The position numbers and the translations under genes were made by a program. Positions 34,515 through 44,600 of a stretch of 64,000 nt of DNA are shown here, in pieces (position 1 is the stretch's first letter; each line of letters opens with the position of its first letter). The stretch comes from Oligoflexia bacterium (lineage in GTDB: Bacteria > Bdellovibrionota > Bdellovibrionia > Bdellovibrionales > Bdellovibrionaceae), in contig BOLD01000001.1 of NCBI GenBank assembly GCA_016861345.1, positions 186,001 through 250,000 on the forward strand. Reading direction: 5' to 3'. The notes beneath the pieces were generated by a model. It was not told the origin of the DNA. It ran no database searches and saw only the letters and a list, made by a program, of their open reading frames with translations.

Positions 34515-36001
34515 GGGCACTTAGTTTTTTAGTTGTGTTTTTATTGTCTTTTTCAATTCAAGCTCGCCAACTGGGGCAGGGGTGGGTAGTTGAAAAAAAA
34601 GATGGTCACCGCGTTTTAAGTCAAAACTCAGCACAATTATTTTCTTCAACGTCTAAAGTAGAAAAAAACTTTCTCATTCATCTTTTAGAAGATCCTGATT
34701 TTCATCGCCAATGGTCTTTAAGTAATCGGGGTGAATCCGGAAATTTGGGGCAAGTCGGCCTTGTGGGATCAGACATCAATGTTTTTCCGCTGTGGAGTCA
34801 GGGGTATTACGGCAGTGAAGAGATGATTGTGGCTGTGATTGATACCGGAGCGGATTGGAATCATCCCGATTTAAAAGGTAATCTTTATACCAATCCAAAT
34901 GAAATTCCGAATAATGGAATTGATGATGATCATAATGGTTATATTGATGATGTGCATGGATGGAACTTTGTTGAGAATAACCCCAACTCACAAGATGACA
35001 ATGGACACGGAACCCACTGCGCAGGCGTCATCGGCGCTCGTGGAGATAACGGGATTGGAATTGCTGGAATTAATTGGAAGGTCAAAATTCTTCCAATCAA
35101 GATCATGGATGCAAAGGGTTCGGGGGATTTAAAGACGGCACTGGATGGAATTGATTATGCTGTGAGAATGGGAGCAAGGGTTCTCAGTAACTCTTGGGGC
35201 GGAGACCCTTACTCGGATCTGATGAAAGAGGCCATTGAGAGAACTGAGAAAGCCAATCGCCTGTTCGTCGCTGCTGCGGGAAATGATGGAACAAACAATG
35301 ACGAAGACCCTCTATATCCGGCCAGTTACTCTGTTTCCAATGTGATTTCAGTCGCTGCGACGGATAATCGAGATCAGCTCGCAAATTTCTCAAATATTGG
35401 GCCAAAGACGGTTCATCTCGCAGCACCCGGGGTTTGGATTTACAGCACTGTTCAGAATGGCAACTACGATACTTTCTCAGGGACTTCGATGGCCACACCA
35501 CATGTGGCAGGTGGTGCGGCACTTTTGTGGACGGCACTTCCAAATCTTTCGGCTCTTGAATTGAAAGACCGACTTTTAAAATCTGTTGATCCTGTCTATG
35601 AATTAAAGCGCACGACCATTTCAAAAGGACGAATGAATTTGGGTCGAGCCTTTTTAAATGAGAGAAGCCCGCTGATGGACCCTCCAGAAGAAGCCTGGAT
35701 CAGTCAGTCTTACCATGTGGAGACTCCGCATCCTTATAATGATGCCGAGGTCTATGTTTACGAGATCAGCTCTCCGGGAGCGAAAATGATTCGGCTTCAT
35801 TTTGATTGGATTGATGTGAATAAATTTGATCAGGTTCTTATTTTTGATCAAAGTGATCGCTTGGTGGAAACCATTTCTGAACCGAAAAAGAATTATTTTT
35901 CTGAACCCATTCGGGGCGAGAAAGTCCGCGTTGTTTTAAAGGCTGATTACTCGATGGTAGGTGAAGGTTTTAAAATCGATCGATTGGATACAATAAAATA
36001 A
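34511..36001 (+). CDS. Exported subtilisin-like serine protease (S8)
   Basis: A 496-residue secreted protease. A signal peptide (MRALSFLVVFLLSFSIQA) is followed by a propeptide region, then the S8 catalytic domain. The triad is Asp111 (VIDTGADWNHPD), His166 (GHGTHCAG) and Ser326 (GTSMATPHVAGG), with oxyanion Asn258 (AAAGND). An acidic loop (NGIDDDHNGYIDD) probably binds calcium. The C-terminal 100 residues resemble a beta-sandwich P/PPC-type domain. ATG 34511 overlaps the holB stop (ATGA), an unusual coupling of an exported enzyme to a replication gene. Likely a secreted hydrolase; no prey or host role is shown. Confidence 0.93.
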   Translation: MRALSFLVVFLLSFSIQARQLGQGWVVEKKDGHRVLSQNSAQLFSSTSKVEKNFLIHLLEDPDFHRQWSLSNRGESGNLGQVGLVGSDINVFPLWSQGYYGSEEMIVAVIDTGADWNHPDLKGNLYTNPNEIPNNGIDDDHNGYIDDVHGWNFVENNPNSQDDNGHGTHCAGVIGARGDNGIGIAGINWKVKILPIKIMDAKGSGDLKTALDGIDYAVRMGARVLSNSWGGDPYSDLMKEAIERTEKANRLFVAAAGNDGTNNDEDPLYPASYSVSNVISVAATDNRDQLANFSNIGPKTVHLAAPGVWIYSTVQNGNYDTFSGTSMATPHVAGGAALLWTALPNLSALELKDRLLKSVDPVYELKRTTISKGRMNLGRAFLNERSPLMDPPEEAWISQSYHVETPHPYNDAEVYVYEISSPGAKMIRLHFDWIDVNKFDQVLIFDQSDRLVETISEPKKNYFSEPIRGEKVRVVLKADYSMVGEGFKIDRLDTIK

Positions 36002-36015
36002 AAAAGGATATTTCT

Positions 36016-36903
36016 ATGGCGCTTAAAACGAATGAAAAAAACTGTGTCGAAATGGTGATTCAAGTTCAGCCAGGACATCCTCCATCCACTGGCAGATGGA
36101 CCGTTGGGCATCATGGAACTCCTTATAATCTTCCCAGCATTGGGGGGATCACACTCAATATTCAAGTTGGTGATTCTGCTTTTGGGTGGGAGGGCGACCA
36201 TCTTGAGCCCGGCGTGAGCGCAACCGCTTGCCAAGATACGCAGAAACATCCGAATCAAGGGGCTCAGTACTACGCCTGTGCAGGGAATATGGCTCAGGTG
36301 ATTTCTGGAAAAGCAAAGGGTGCCAAAGGAGTCGTGCTTGGTCATCATGGTGGTTCTGAGCATCTGGTGATCGATTTTCCAAGAAAAGTAAAAGAGAAAA
36401 TGACCTATGATGATAAGATGATCATTCACACAAAAGGGCAGGGATTAAAACTGCTCGATTATCCTGAAGTTCATGTGATGAATATTGATCCTGATCTTTT
36501 AAAAAAATTAAAAATCAAAGAACTGAAAAATGGAAAACTGGAAGTTCCTGTGACCACAATTGTGCCAGCAGCGTGTATGGGTTCAGGACTGGGCACGACC
36601 TCAAGTCACCGAGGGGATTACGATGTGATGACAAGTGATCCGGCTTCAGTGAAAAAATACAAGCTGGATCAGATGCGATTTGGGGATCTTGTGGCTATTA
36701 TGGATCATTACAATCTTTATGGTCCCACTTACAAACAAGGTGCAGTTTCTATCGGCATTCTGATTCACAGTGATTGTGTGAACTCAGGCCACGGCCCCGG
36801 AATCACCACAATCCTGACCTGTGATGCTGGCCAAATCGCACCAAAAATTGATTCCAAGGCTTGCCTGGCAGATATATTAAAAATGGGAACGCAGAAGAAA
36901 TAG
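36016..36903 (+). CDS. DUF4438 family protein
   Basis: A 295-residue protein of the DUF4438 family, known from a solved structure in Thermotoga but without known function. Matching stretches are SIGGITLNIQVGDSAFGWEGDHLEPGV (quoted in part), VVLGHHGGSEHLVIDF, IVPAACMGSGLGTTSSHRGDYD and ISIGI-like VSIGILIHSDCVNSGHGPG. Histidine- and glycine-rich loops could bind metal. It starts 14 bases after the protease gene and is probably co-transcribed. It has no signal peptide. Its stop is two bases from that of the convergent RCC1 gene. Confidence 0.75.
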   Translation: MALKTNEKNCVEMVIQVQPGHPPSTGRWTVGHHGTPYNLPSIGGITLNIQVGDSAFGWEGDHLEPGVSATACQDTQKHPNQGAQYYACAGNMAQVISGKAKGAKGVVLGHHGGSEHLVIDFPRKVKEKMTYDDKMIIHTKGQGLKLLDYPEVHVMNIDPDLLKKLKIKELKNGKLEVPVTTIVPAACMGSGLGTTSSHRGDYDVMTSDPASVKKYKLDQMRFGDLVAIMDHYNLYGPTYKQGAVSIGILIHSDCVNSGHGPGITTILTCDAGQIAPKIDSKACLADILKMGTQKK

Positions 36904-36905
36904 AC

Positions 36906-39776
36906 CTAATAAGCAAGGATCAGTTGGGGTGAGTTCAGGGAAGTGATATTTCCATTGCTCAATTGCCCAGATGAATTATCACCCCAGCAGTAGATGGATT
37001 TGTTCGCAATAGTGCAGGTGTGATGATACCCACTGGTGATTTTTGTGAAGCTATTTGTTATTTCGGCAGGTGTGGTTATTTGTATTGGAATGTTCGTGTC
37101 CATTCCGCTTCCAATTCCTAACTGACCAGCTCCATTGTAACCCCAGCAGTAAAGTGAATTGCTCGGAGAGATAGCGCAGGTGTGGTAGCCGCCGGTGTCT
37201 ATGTTGAGCAGATTTGATATGTTTAATACTGGAGTTGGTACAAGTTTATTGATGGTAGTTCCATCGCCCAAGCGACCACTTGAGTTTTCTCCCCAGCAGA
37301 CCATTGATCCGTCCAAGAGAGTGGCACAGGTGTGAAAAAAACCAGCAGATATTGCCAAAAAATCACTTGTGAATAATTGGACATCAACTGGAGAGCTTGA
37401 GTTTGCGAAGCTATTGTTGCCCAGCTGTCCACTGACATTGTACCCCCAGCATTTTGCTGCACCACCGACTATGGCACAGGTGTGGGCGTACCCAGCGGAT
37501 ATTGATGTAACATTGGCTTCTAATCCTGTGATGACAGCGGGAGTGTATCTTTGACCCCCGCCAGAAGAACCGAGTTGTCCATGAAGATTATCGCCCCAAC
37601 ATTTCGCGGCACCGTTCACAATGGCACAGGTGTAGTCATAACCAACTGAAACAGAGGTCGTACTTGAGTTCGCAGCGATGGCAGTGATAGGGAGGTATGA
37701 AGCAGATGGCGATGCCGCGCCCAGTTGCCCCTGAGTATTTTCTCCCCAGCAATATACGCCTCCATTTTTAACTGCGCATGTGTGATCCATTCCTGCTGAA
37801 ATATCTGTAACATCTGACTGAAGAATTGTGGAGTCGACAGGTGTTGGTGTAGAGTAATTTGTTCCAATTGGTTTGCCCAATTGGCCATAAGTGTTTGATC
37901 CCCAGCACCAGACTCCGCCATCAATGATGGCACAGGTGTGATATCCTCCGGCGCTGATTTTTTGAATATTGTAGCCCTTTACCCATGTCACTGTATTTCC
38001 AGATGAGCTTACTGAATTTCCATATGAATCCAAGATTGCAGCGGTGGCTGTTAATGTGCAGGTTGAGTCAACTGGTGGTTGAGCACTCAGTGTCAGATTG
38101 GCGGTGGCAGTATTGTTTCCAGCATTCCAGACAACTGACGAAATACCAGTTGTGACCCCTCCGCCAGAACATGTAAAGTTCCAATTCGATGCAGTTTGAA
38201 CAGCTGTTATGTTCATGGCTCGATCAAAAGAAACGACCACGCTTGTGGGGATCAGCGGAGTTCTCATGCTGCTTGGGTTAAAAGAGGTGACTGTCGGAGA
38301 AGTATCATTATCAGTGATTTGGATTGTGTATGATTGATTTGTTCCAAGAGATGAGCCAGCTCCTGATGTTCCAGTGAGATTGATGATAATAGTTTCAGTT
38401 GCCTCAACAAGGTGATCATCCGCGATGTTCATTGAAATGCTTTTTGAGACTTCGCCAGGAGCAAAAGTAATGGGGCTTGAGGTTGCAAGTGTGTAATCAC
38501 TTAAGTTGGTAGCCGTTCCTGAAGTTGAGAATGTGACCGTGACAGGATCTGTTTGGACTTGGCTAAGAGAAAGTGTAATAGAATGACTTGTTGTGCTCTC
38601 GGCTACAGAACTTGATGTGGAAGTGAATTGCACGGTGGGGGCGGGATCGTTATTGGCAATGCTGCCAAGGCCAATGTCATCAAAAAAAGTAGCAGGGCTG
38701 GATGGATTGGTGAGAAGAAGTATCATCAGTTCGGGCTGTTCGAAAAATAAATCATCAGTTGTGTGGACGGTGATCGTGACGCTCGTCTGACCTGCTGGGA
38801 TTGTCAGAGTTCCAGAAGTTGCGGTGTAGTCATTGTTCGAGGTTTTAGCATTCAAGGTTTGATTGGACTCATCACCATCTGCCGTCGCATAATTCATGGT
38901 GACGTCATAGGAAGCCTGATTTGAGAGAGAGACTGTAAAGATGAGGTCCTGTCCTTCTGTTGCCACTGGGTCGCTGACGGAAATGGTCAATGGATCATTA
39001 TCTGTAATCGTTCCCGTGCCTGTTGCTGTGCCTATCGAGGCATTATCTCCGCTTGGTTGAGAGAGCGTGACGCTCAGATTTTCTGTCAATTCAGAGATGG
39101 AATCGTCGACAGTGAGGATGGTGATTTGCTTTGAGGTTTCTCCTGGAGCAAATGTCAGCGTTCCGGCAGCCGCGCCTGAAGTGTAATCAGAAGTGGCAAG
39201 AGCGGTTCCCTGATTGATGGTGTAATCCACGGTCACTGTCTGAGTGGAGCTTCGAGACAGTGAGGCTGTGAAAGCAAGACTTGAACCTTCGGTCGCAGAA
39301 GTATTGTTGATATGAATAACAAGGGGGGAGATCAGAGTGACCTCATTATCAAATCCGCTCGTTGAAGCTAAATTTGATCCACCCACAAGATCCTGTAGAG
39401 AAGAGGCTGCGATAACTGGTGATATTGTGCCATCTGTCGCCTGGCTAGCAGTCAGAGTGAAATTCTTGTGATCTCCACTGTCTGTGATTGTCCAAGCAGT
39501 GACGCTGGCGGTGCCCGAGTTGGTAACGGAAGTTGGCAGGAATGTTGATGCAAGTATTTCAGTGCTAAATGTGACTGAGAAATGAATGGGAGTTTGGTTT
39601 GCCGGGTCGGATTGAAGTGCGTCCTGGCTGATGGTTACAGAGAAGGGCTCGGTTGGGGTGGGTTGGGGAGAACTCAGTGACTCTAAAAAACTAATTTCAG
39701 GTTTGGCATTATTACAGCCTGTCAAACCTGTTAAGAGGATCAGTAATAAAGCTAAGAAAACCCATTGTTTTGTCAC
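36906..39776 (-). CDS. Large surface lipoprotein with Calx-beta and RCC1 repeats
   Basis: A 956-residue lipoprotein (lipobox LTGC, Cys21). After an Ig-like (Big_5/SbsA-style) domain of about 130 residues come three Calx-beta domains (about residues 150-490; each with ATEG..., DYT..SG.LTFAPGE and ITDND-type endings), a second Ig-like domain, and then seven RCC1-type repeats of about 50 residues. Each RCC1 repeat has HTCA and CWG, so two cysteines, likely a disulfide. The RCC1 propeller plus Calx-beta (calcium-binding) suggests a large adhesin or sensor on the outer membrane. It starts with GTG 39776 and has only a weak ribosome site. Confidence 0.85.
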   Translation of the reverse strand: MTKQWVFLALLLILLTGLTGCNNAKPEISFLESLSSPQPTPTEPFSVTISQDALQSDPANQTPIHFSVTFSTEILASTFLPTSVTNSGTASVTAWTITDSGDHKNFTLTASQATDGTISPVIAASSLQDLVGGSNLASTSGFDNEVTLISPLVIHINNTSATEGSSLAFTASLSRSSTQTVTVDYTINQGTALATSDYTSGAAAGTLTFAPGETSKQITILTVDDSISELTENLSVTLSQPSGDNASIGTATGTGTITDNDPLTISVSDPVATEGQDLIFTVSLSNQASYDVTMNYATADGDESNQTLNAKTSNNDYTATSGTLTIPAGQTSVTITVHTTDDLFFEQPELMILLLTNPSSPATFFDDIGLGSIANNDPAPTVQFTSTSSSVAESTTSHSITLSLSQVQTDPVTVTFSTSGTATNLSDYTLATSSPITFAPGEVSKSISMNIADDHLVEATETIIINLTGTSGAGSSLGTNQSYTIQITDNDTSPTVTSFNPSSMRTPLIPTSVVVSFDRAMNITAVQTASNWNFTCSGGGVTTGISSVVWNAGNNTATANLTLSAQPPVDSTCTLTATAAILDSYGNSVSSSGNTVTWVKGYNIQKISAGGYHTCAIIDGGVWCWGSNTYGQLGKPIGTNYSTPTPVDSTILQSDVTDISAGMDHTCAVKNGGVYCWGENTQGQLGAASPSASYLPITAIAANSSTTSVSVGYDYTCAIVNGAAKCWGDNLHGQLGSSGGGQRYTPAVITGLEANVTSISAGYAHTCAIVGGAAKCWGYNVSGQLGNNSFANSSSPVDVQLFTSDFLAISAGFFHTCATLLDGSMVCWGENSSGRLGDGTTINKLVPTPVLNISNLLNIDTGGYHTCAISPSNSLYCWGYNGAGQLGIGSGMDTNIPIQITTPAEITNSFTKITSGYHHTCTIANKSIYCWGDNSSGQLSNGNITSLNSPQLILAY

Positions 39777-39958
39777 AATAACTTATCGTCATTCTAGACC
39801 TTGGACTTGAGTTAAAATATCAAAATGAGACAGTTTTTTTTCATTGAAGTTGAATCATGGATTCTTCAGTAATGGGACTCTTTATACAGTGGCGATTTGA
39901 CAACTGAAGTTAAGGTTGTGTCTTGAAATGAGTCAAAAATTATAACTGATATATTACG

Positions 39959-40007
39959 TTGACATAATATATTGTAGCACATATATTATGTAGAAATAAT
40001 ATATTAT
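39959..40007 (+). promoter_or_regulatory. Promoter with overlapping palindromic operators of the ArsR operon
   Basis: TTGACA (39959-39964) and TATATT (39982-39987) are 17 bases apart. A perfect inverted repeat, ACATAATATAT / ATATATTATGT with an 8-base spacer (39962-39991), covers both elements. A second perfect palindrome ATAATATATTAT lies at 39996-40007, just before GGAG and the ATG at 40021. Both share the core ATAATATAT. This is the expected layout for autorepression by the ArsR-type product, by steric block of RNA polymerase. Confidence 0.8.
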
Positions 40008-40020
40008 GGAGATAATATAA

Positions 40021-40356
40021 ATGGCGAAGCCAGAGCAAGTTACTAAAAAAATCCAAACAAAAGACATCACAAAGCCACTTTTGCAAAAGTGTGATGATGT
40101 TTCCCATGTTTTAAAGGCGATTTCTCACCCCGTGCGTCTCAAAATACTTTGTTATTTGATCCAAAAAGAGGAAAGCACCGTGGGCGATCTGACAGATTTT
40201 TGTGAGATTTCCCAGTCGGCAATGTCTCAGTTTCTGGGGCGGATGAAAGAGGAAGGCTTGCTCGAAGCTCGTCGCGAAGGTCAGTGCATGTATTATTCAG
40301 TGAAGGATCTAAATTTAATTCATCTTTTAAAAGCAATTCGAGAAATATACTGTTGA
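40021..40356 (+). CDS. ArsR-family repressor, SqrR/BigR-like persulfide sensor
   Basis: A 111-residue winged-helix repressor. HPVRLKILCYLIQ and ISQSAMSQFLGRMKEEGLL are ArsR/SmtB landmarks. Cysteines 44 (ILC) and 111 (C-terminal IYC) fall at the two positions of the dithiol pair in SqrR and BigR (there Cys41/Cys107 and similar), which forms a per- or tetrasulfide link to release DNA. Metal-site residues of classical ArsR (C-x-C-x2-C) are absent. Three other cysteines (24, 61, 89) occur. It sits before a TolC-RND-DUF2892 run. The regulator identity is strong; the inducing signal is inferred. Confidence 0.87.
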   Translation: MAKPEQVTKKIQTKDITKPLLQKCDDVSHVLKAISHPVRLKILCYLIQKEESTVGDLTDFCEISQSAMSQFLGRMKEEGLLEARREGQCMYYSVKDLNLIHLLKAIREIYC

Positions 40357-40363
40357 GGTACCC

Positions 40364-41698
40364 ATGAAATATTTAATCGCAGCGATCCTGCTCCTGTCAC
40401 ATTTTGGAGCAGAAAAAGGATTTTCTCAGTCAAAAACTGAGTTTACTTTTGATGAAGTCTGGAAAATGGTTGAGAAAAACTCACCCTCTTTACAGTCTTA
40501 TCAGGCTCAGGTGGACTCTTTATCTTCTGCAAAAGATCGAGCAGCTCGGCACTGGTCACCACGATTATTTGTCGATGCTCGCACCATGTCCACAAATGAT
40601 CCAACCCAAGCTTTCATGACGATCTTGTCTCAAAGACAAGTGCAAAATACAGATTTTAATCCCACAACATTAAACGAGCCGGGAACAATCTCAAGTCAGC
40701 GGGGAGCTCTTGTTTTAGATTTACCCATTTACGAGGGTGGGGGCAAACAAGCTCAAGCTGGAGCTGTCAGTGATCTGGCGGGAGCAGCAAAAGAAGATAG
40801 GGAGAATCATGTTCGTGAATTAAAAGCAAAGGTAATTCAAATTTACTCTTCACTTTTAACTTTATCCGAACAGCAAGTTGTTGTCTCAGGTCTCTATCAA
40901 GAAGTGGACCGCTATTTGAGTCAATATCAATTGAGAAGAGCAGAAAATCCCGTGGCTTATTCTGGTTACTTGGGTCTTCAAAGTTTAAAGAACCGACTGC
41001 ACAGCGGGCTTGAAACAATGAAGAGTCAAGAAGCCATGCTGAGATCTGCGCTTGAAACTTTGGCTTCAGAATTGCCTGCAGGCTGGAAAGTGACCAATCT
41101 AGATCGAGAAAAGTACGAGGTCAAAATAGATCCATCATCAAGTCGAACGCCGATTGAAAAATCCGCTGAACTTCGTGCGCGAGCGGCTCGCCAACAAGTC
41201 GATATTGAAAAATCACAGTGGCTACCAAAGGTCGGAGCTTTTGGCGAAGTGTATTCATTTAAAGGAGATCGAGCCACCAGTCAGGGATCCACAGTTGGGC
41301 TTTACTTGCAATGGGGATTTTCAGGACAGCTTATTGGAGGAGTGGATCAGGCGAAGAAAGCAGCTCTAGCAGCAGAATACCAAACTCAAGCGATGGGTCA
41401 AAAATTGAGAATTGAAACTCAGATGGCTGAAAAAAGTTTGGCAGTGATTAAGCAAAATTTAACTACAATCGAGGCCAGCTTAAAGCTGATGCAAGAACAA
41501 GTTATTTTAATGAGAAAGCTTTATCAGTCAGGTGCTGTCAATGGTCTTCAGTTGGCAGAAGTCTTTAACCGGCACTTTGAAATGATCAATCAAAAGTCAG
41601 AGCTTCAAAAGCAATGGTCCGAGACCATCAGTCAGCTCATAATACTTTCAACTGAATCAGAATCTGAAGAGGGAGTCCGCAATGGATCAAAATCATAA
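40364..41698 (+). CDS. TolC-family outer-membrane efflux channel
   Basis: A 444-residue outer-membrane factor with signal peptide MKYLIAAILLLSHFGAEKG. It has the helical OEP repeats with the typical opening FTFDEVWKMVEKNSPSLQSY and two long coiled-coil helical hairpins. Such proteins form the trimeric duct that joins an inner-membrane pump to the exterior. It starts eight bases after the ArsR stop and overlaps the RND gene by 17 bases. Together they would make an export route, but the usual adaptor gene is missing. Confidence 0.86.
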   Translation: MKYLIAAILLLSHFGAEKGFSQSKTEFTFDEVWKMVEKNSPSLQSYQAQVDSLSSAKDRAARHWSPRLFVDARTMSTNDPTQAFMTILSQRQVQNTDFNPTTLNEPGTISSQRGALVLDLPIYEGGGKQAQAGAVSDLAGAAKEDRENHVRELKAKVIQIYSSLLTLSEQQVVVSGLYQEVDRYLSQYQLRRAENPVAYSGYLGLQSLKNRLHSGLETMKSQEAMLRSALETLASELPAGWKVTNLDREKYEVKIDPSSSRTPIEKSAELRARAARQQVDIEKSQWLPKVGAFGEVYSFKGDRATSQGSTVGLYLQWGFSGQLIGGVDQAKKAALAAEYQTQAMGQKLRIETQMAEKSLAVIKQNLTTIEASLKLMQEQVILMRKLYQSGAVNGLQLAEVFNRHFEMINQKSELQKQWSETISQLIILSTESESEEGVRNGSKS

Positions 41699-44600
41699 TC
41701 ATTCACAGAAAGATTTTGCGGGAAGTTTAGCAAAGGTTTTTATCAAATCAAAATTGACCCTTGTCATTGCTGTGACATCACTACTTTTGGGTTTGATGGC
41801 TGTGTGGCTCACGCCAAAAGAAGAGGAGCCCCAGATCTCTGTTCCGATGATTGATATTCAAGTCGCAGCTCCTGGATTTGAAGCTGACGAAGTCGAAAGA
41901 AAAGTGACCGAGGTCATTGAGCGAGCAGTGTGGGGATTAGACGGAGTGGAGTATGTCTACTCGGCCAGTCGAGCTCACGGGGCCCTGATTACAGTTCGAT
42001 TCCAGGTGGGTGAGCCCCTTGAGCCCAGTCTGTTGAAGGTTCACCACAAGCTGATGGTTGTGCAAGGCAGTTTGCCGTCGACAGTTTTGCCTGCGCAGGT
42101 GAAATCTTATTCGATTGATGATGTGCCATTCTTGGTTCTCACTTTTCATTCTCAAACACAGGATGATTACTCGCTCAGATCACTTGTGGCTCCGTTGGCG
42201 CGAGAGCTTTCCAGTACCCCTGACTTGAGCAGAATTGAATTACTGGGCGGACGCCAACGAACAGTCAGAGTCATTGCAAATCCAGACCAGCTTTCGCGTC
42301 TGGGCGTATCTTTATTAAGCCTGGGCGATGCCTTAAAGAAAAACCATCTCTCATTGCCAGCAGGTAAAAACTGGAGCGAAGAAAAAGTCTATGATGTCGA
42401 GGTCAGTGGGCGACTGCAAAGTGTTGATGAAATTAAATCTTTAGCCGTTGGAACTCGGGCCGGAAGAGTTGTTCGAGTTCAAGATGTGGCTCAAGTAATC
42501 GATGGACCTGAAGAGCGAGTCCGTGAATCTGTTTTGATGCAAAAAAGTACTGGCACGAATAAATCATCTGCGGTGTCCATCGTCTTTGCTAAACGCAAGG
42601 GAACAAACGTGGTGACCTTGGCTGATCAATTATTGGTTCGGGCAAAAGAGTTTTCAAAAAAATTACCTCAAGATGTCCAAATGACAGAGGTTCGCAATTA
42701 CGGAAAGTCAGCCTCTGACAAGTCAAATGAGCTGATTGAGCATCTATTAATTGCCACACTCTCTGTGTCTGTTTTGATTGCTTTATTTATGGGATTAAGA
42801 GCGGCTTTGGTCGTTGCTGTGGCGATTCCTGTGACACTGGCTCTGACCTTGGCGATTTATTATTTTATGGGTTACACCCTGAACCGGGTCACGCTTTTTG
42901 CTTTGATTTTCTCTATTGGTATCTTAGTTGATGATGCCATTGTTGTTGTTGAAAACATTGAAAGGCATTTAAGAAATAAGGGTGGGAATTTAGTTCAAGC
43001 CACCTTGGGTGCAGTTTCCGAAGTGGGTAATCCCACAATATTGGCGACCTTTACGGTGATCGCTGCCATATTGCCCATGGCCTTTGTTCGAGGTCTCATG
43101 GGTCCTTATATGAAGCCCATTCCTGTGGGCGCAAGTTTAGCCATGATCTTGTCTCTCTTTGTCGCCTTTATTGTGACTCCATGGGCTGCGGTCAAATTAT
43201 TAAAAGCTCATCATCATGAAAAGTCTGAAGAGGAATCTCATCAGGAATCAAAGTTAGATAGAATGTATCGCCATATTATGGAACATTTACTGGAAAGTAA
43301 GAAAGCGGCTTGGGGATTAGGGGCAGCAACAGTTGTGCTCTTATTGGGAGCGATGAGCTTTGTTTACTTTAAGGGCGTGAAAGTGAAGATGCTTCCTTTT
43401 GACAATAAAAATGAATTTCAAGTCTTGATGGATTATCCATCAACGACGCCACTGAAGGTGGCATTGAAAAATTCTGAAGCCTTAGTAGAAGAAATTCTCA
43501 AGCATCCTCAGGTAGAAAAAGTTCAGATTTTTGCAGGAGAGGCTGCTCCTTATTCATTCTCTGGAATGGTGAAACATACTTTCATGCGACAAAGTGAATT
43601 TCAAAATGATTTGCATATTGTTTTGACTGATAAATCGAAAAGAAAAGAATCTAGTCATCAAATTATTGAAAGCTTGCGTCCCTTAATTGCCCAAAAAGCT
43701 CTTGAGTTTCAGGCAATCTCAAAAGTTCTTGAAATTCCCCCGGGGCCACCGGTCTTGGCGACCATGCTTGCTGAAATTTATGGACCTTCAAAAGATGTCC
43801 GTAAGGCAGTGGCCAATGATATTCAAAAAATCTTTCAATCTGAGAAAAGCTTTGTCGATATCGATACAACTTTTAGATTGGAGAGGCCACGCTTGGTTTA
43901 TGACTATGATCAAATTCGTGGAGGAGAGCTGGGAGCCCAGGGTCAATCTCTCGCGTACTTGGGCGCAATGGCATTTCAAGAATTGAATCTGATTTCATTA
44001 AATACTGTGCAGGCTCCAGAAGAAATTCAAGTGCGTTTGAGCTTGGATCAAAAGGCAAGATCCTCGGCCCAGCCCTTTCAGGGGTTAACAACTCCATCTT
44101 ATGAGTCTGGAACTGTGACGGCGACCTCTGTGCTGAAGCAGCCACGGCAAATTGAGACTGAGGTCTTGTATAAAAAAAATCTCAAACAGGTTTCTTATGT
44201 GATGTCAGAGCTGTCAGGAGCCGAAGAGGCTCCCGTCTATGGAATGCTCAAAATCGCAGATCAAATCAAATATGAAACACAGACAGCGGAAGTTCCCTGG
44301 GACACTCAAAAACCAGTCGTAAAGTGGGATGGTGAGTGGTTTATCACTTACGAAGTTTTCCGTGACTTGGGTGGAGCCTTTGCCGTTGTGATGGTTCTTA
44401 TTTATATTCTTGTTTTGGGCTGGTTTCGAAGTTTTGCTGTGCCCTTGGTTATCATGGCGCCAATTCCAATTAGTTTGATTGGTATTTTGCCAGGACATTG
44501 GATGACAGGGGCTTATTTTACGGCAACATCGATGATTGGATTTATCGCTGGTGCTGGAATTATTGTGCGAAATTCGATTATTCTAGTGGATTTTATTGAA

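Noticed and set aside
37000..38000. Periodic repeats about 150 bp apart as a possible CRISPR or tandem DNA repeat
   Set aside because: They are the coding repeats of RCC1 domains, conserved at protein level and divergent in DNA.
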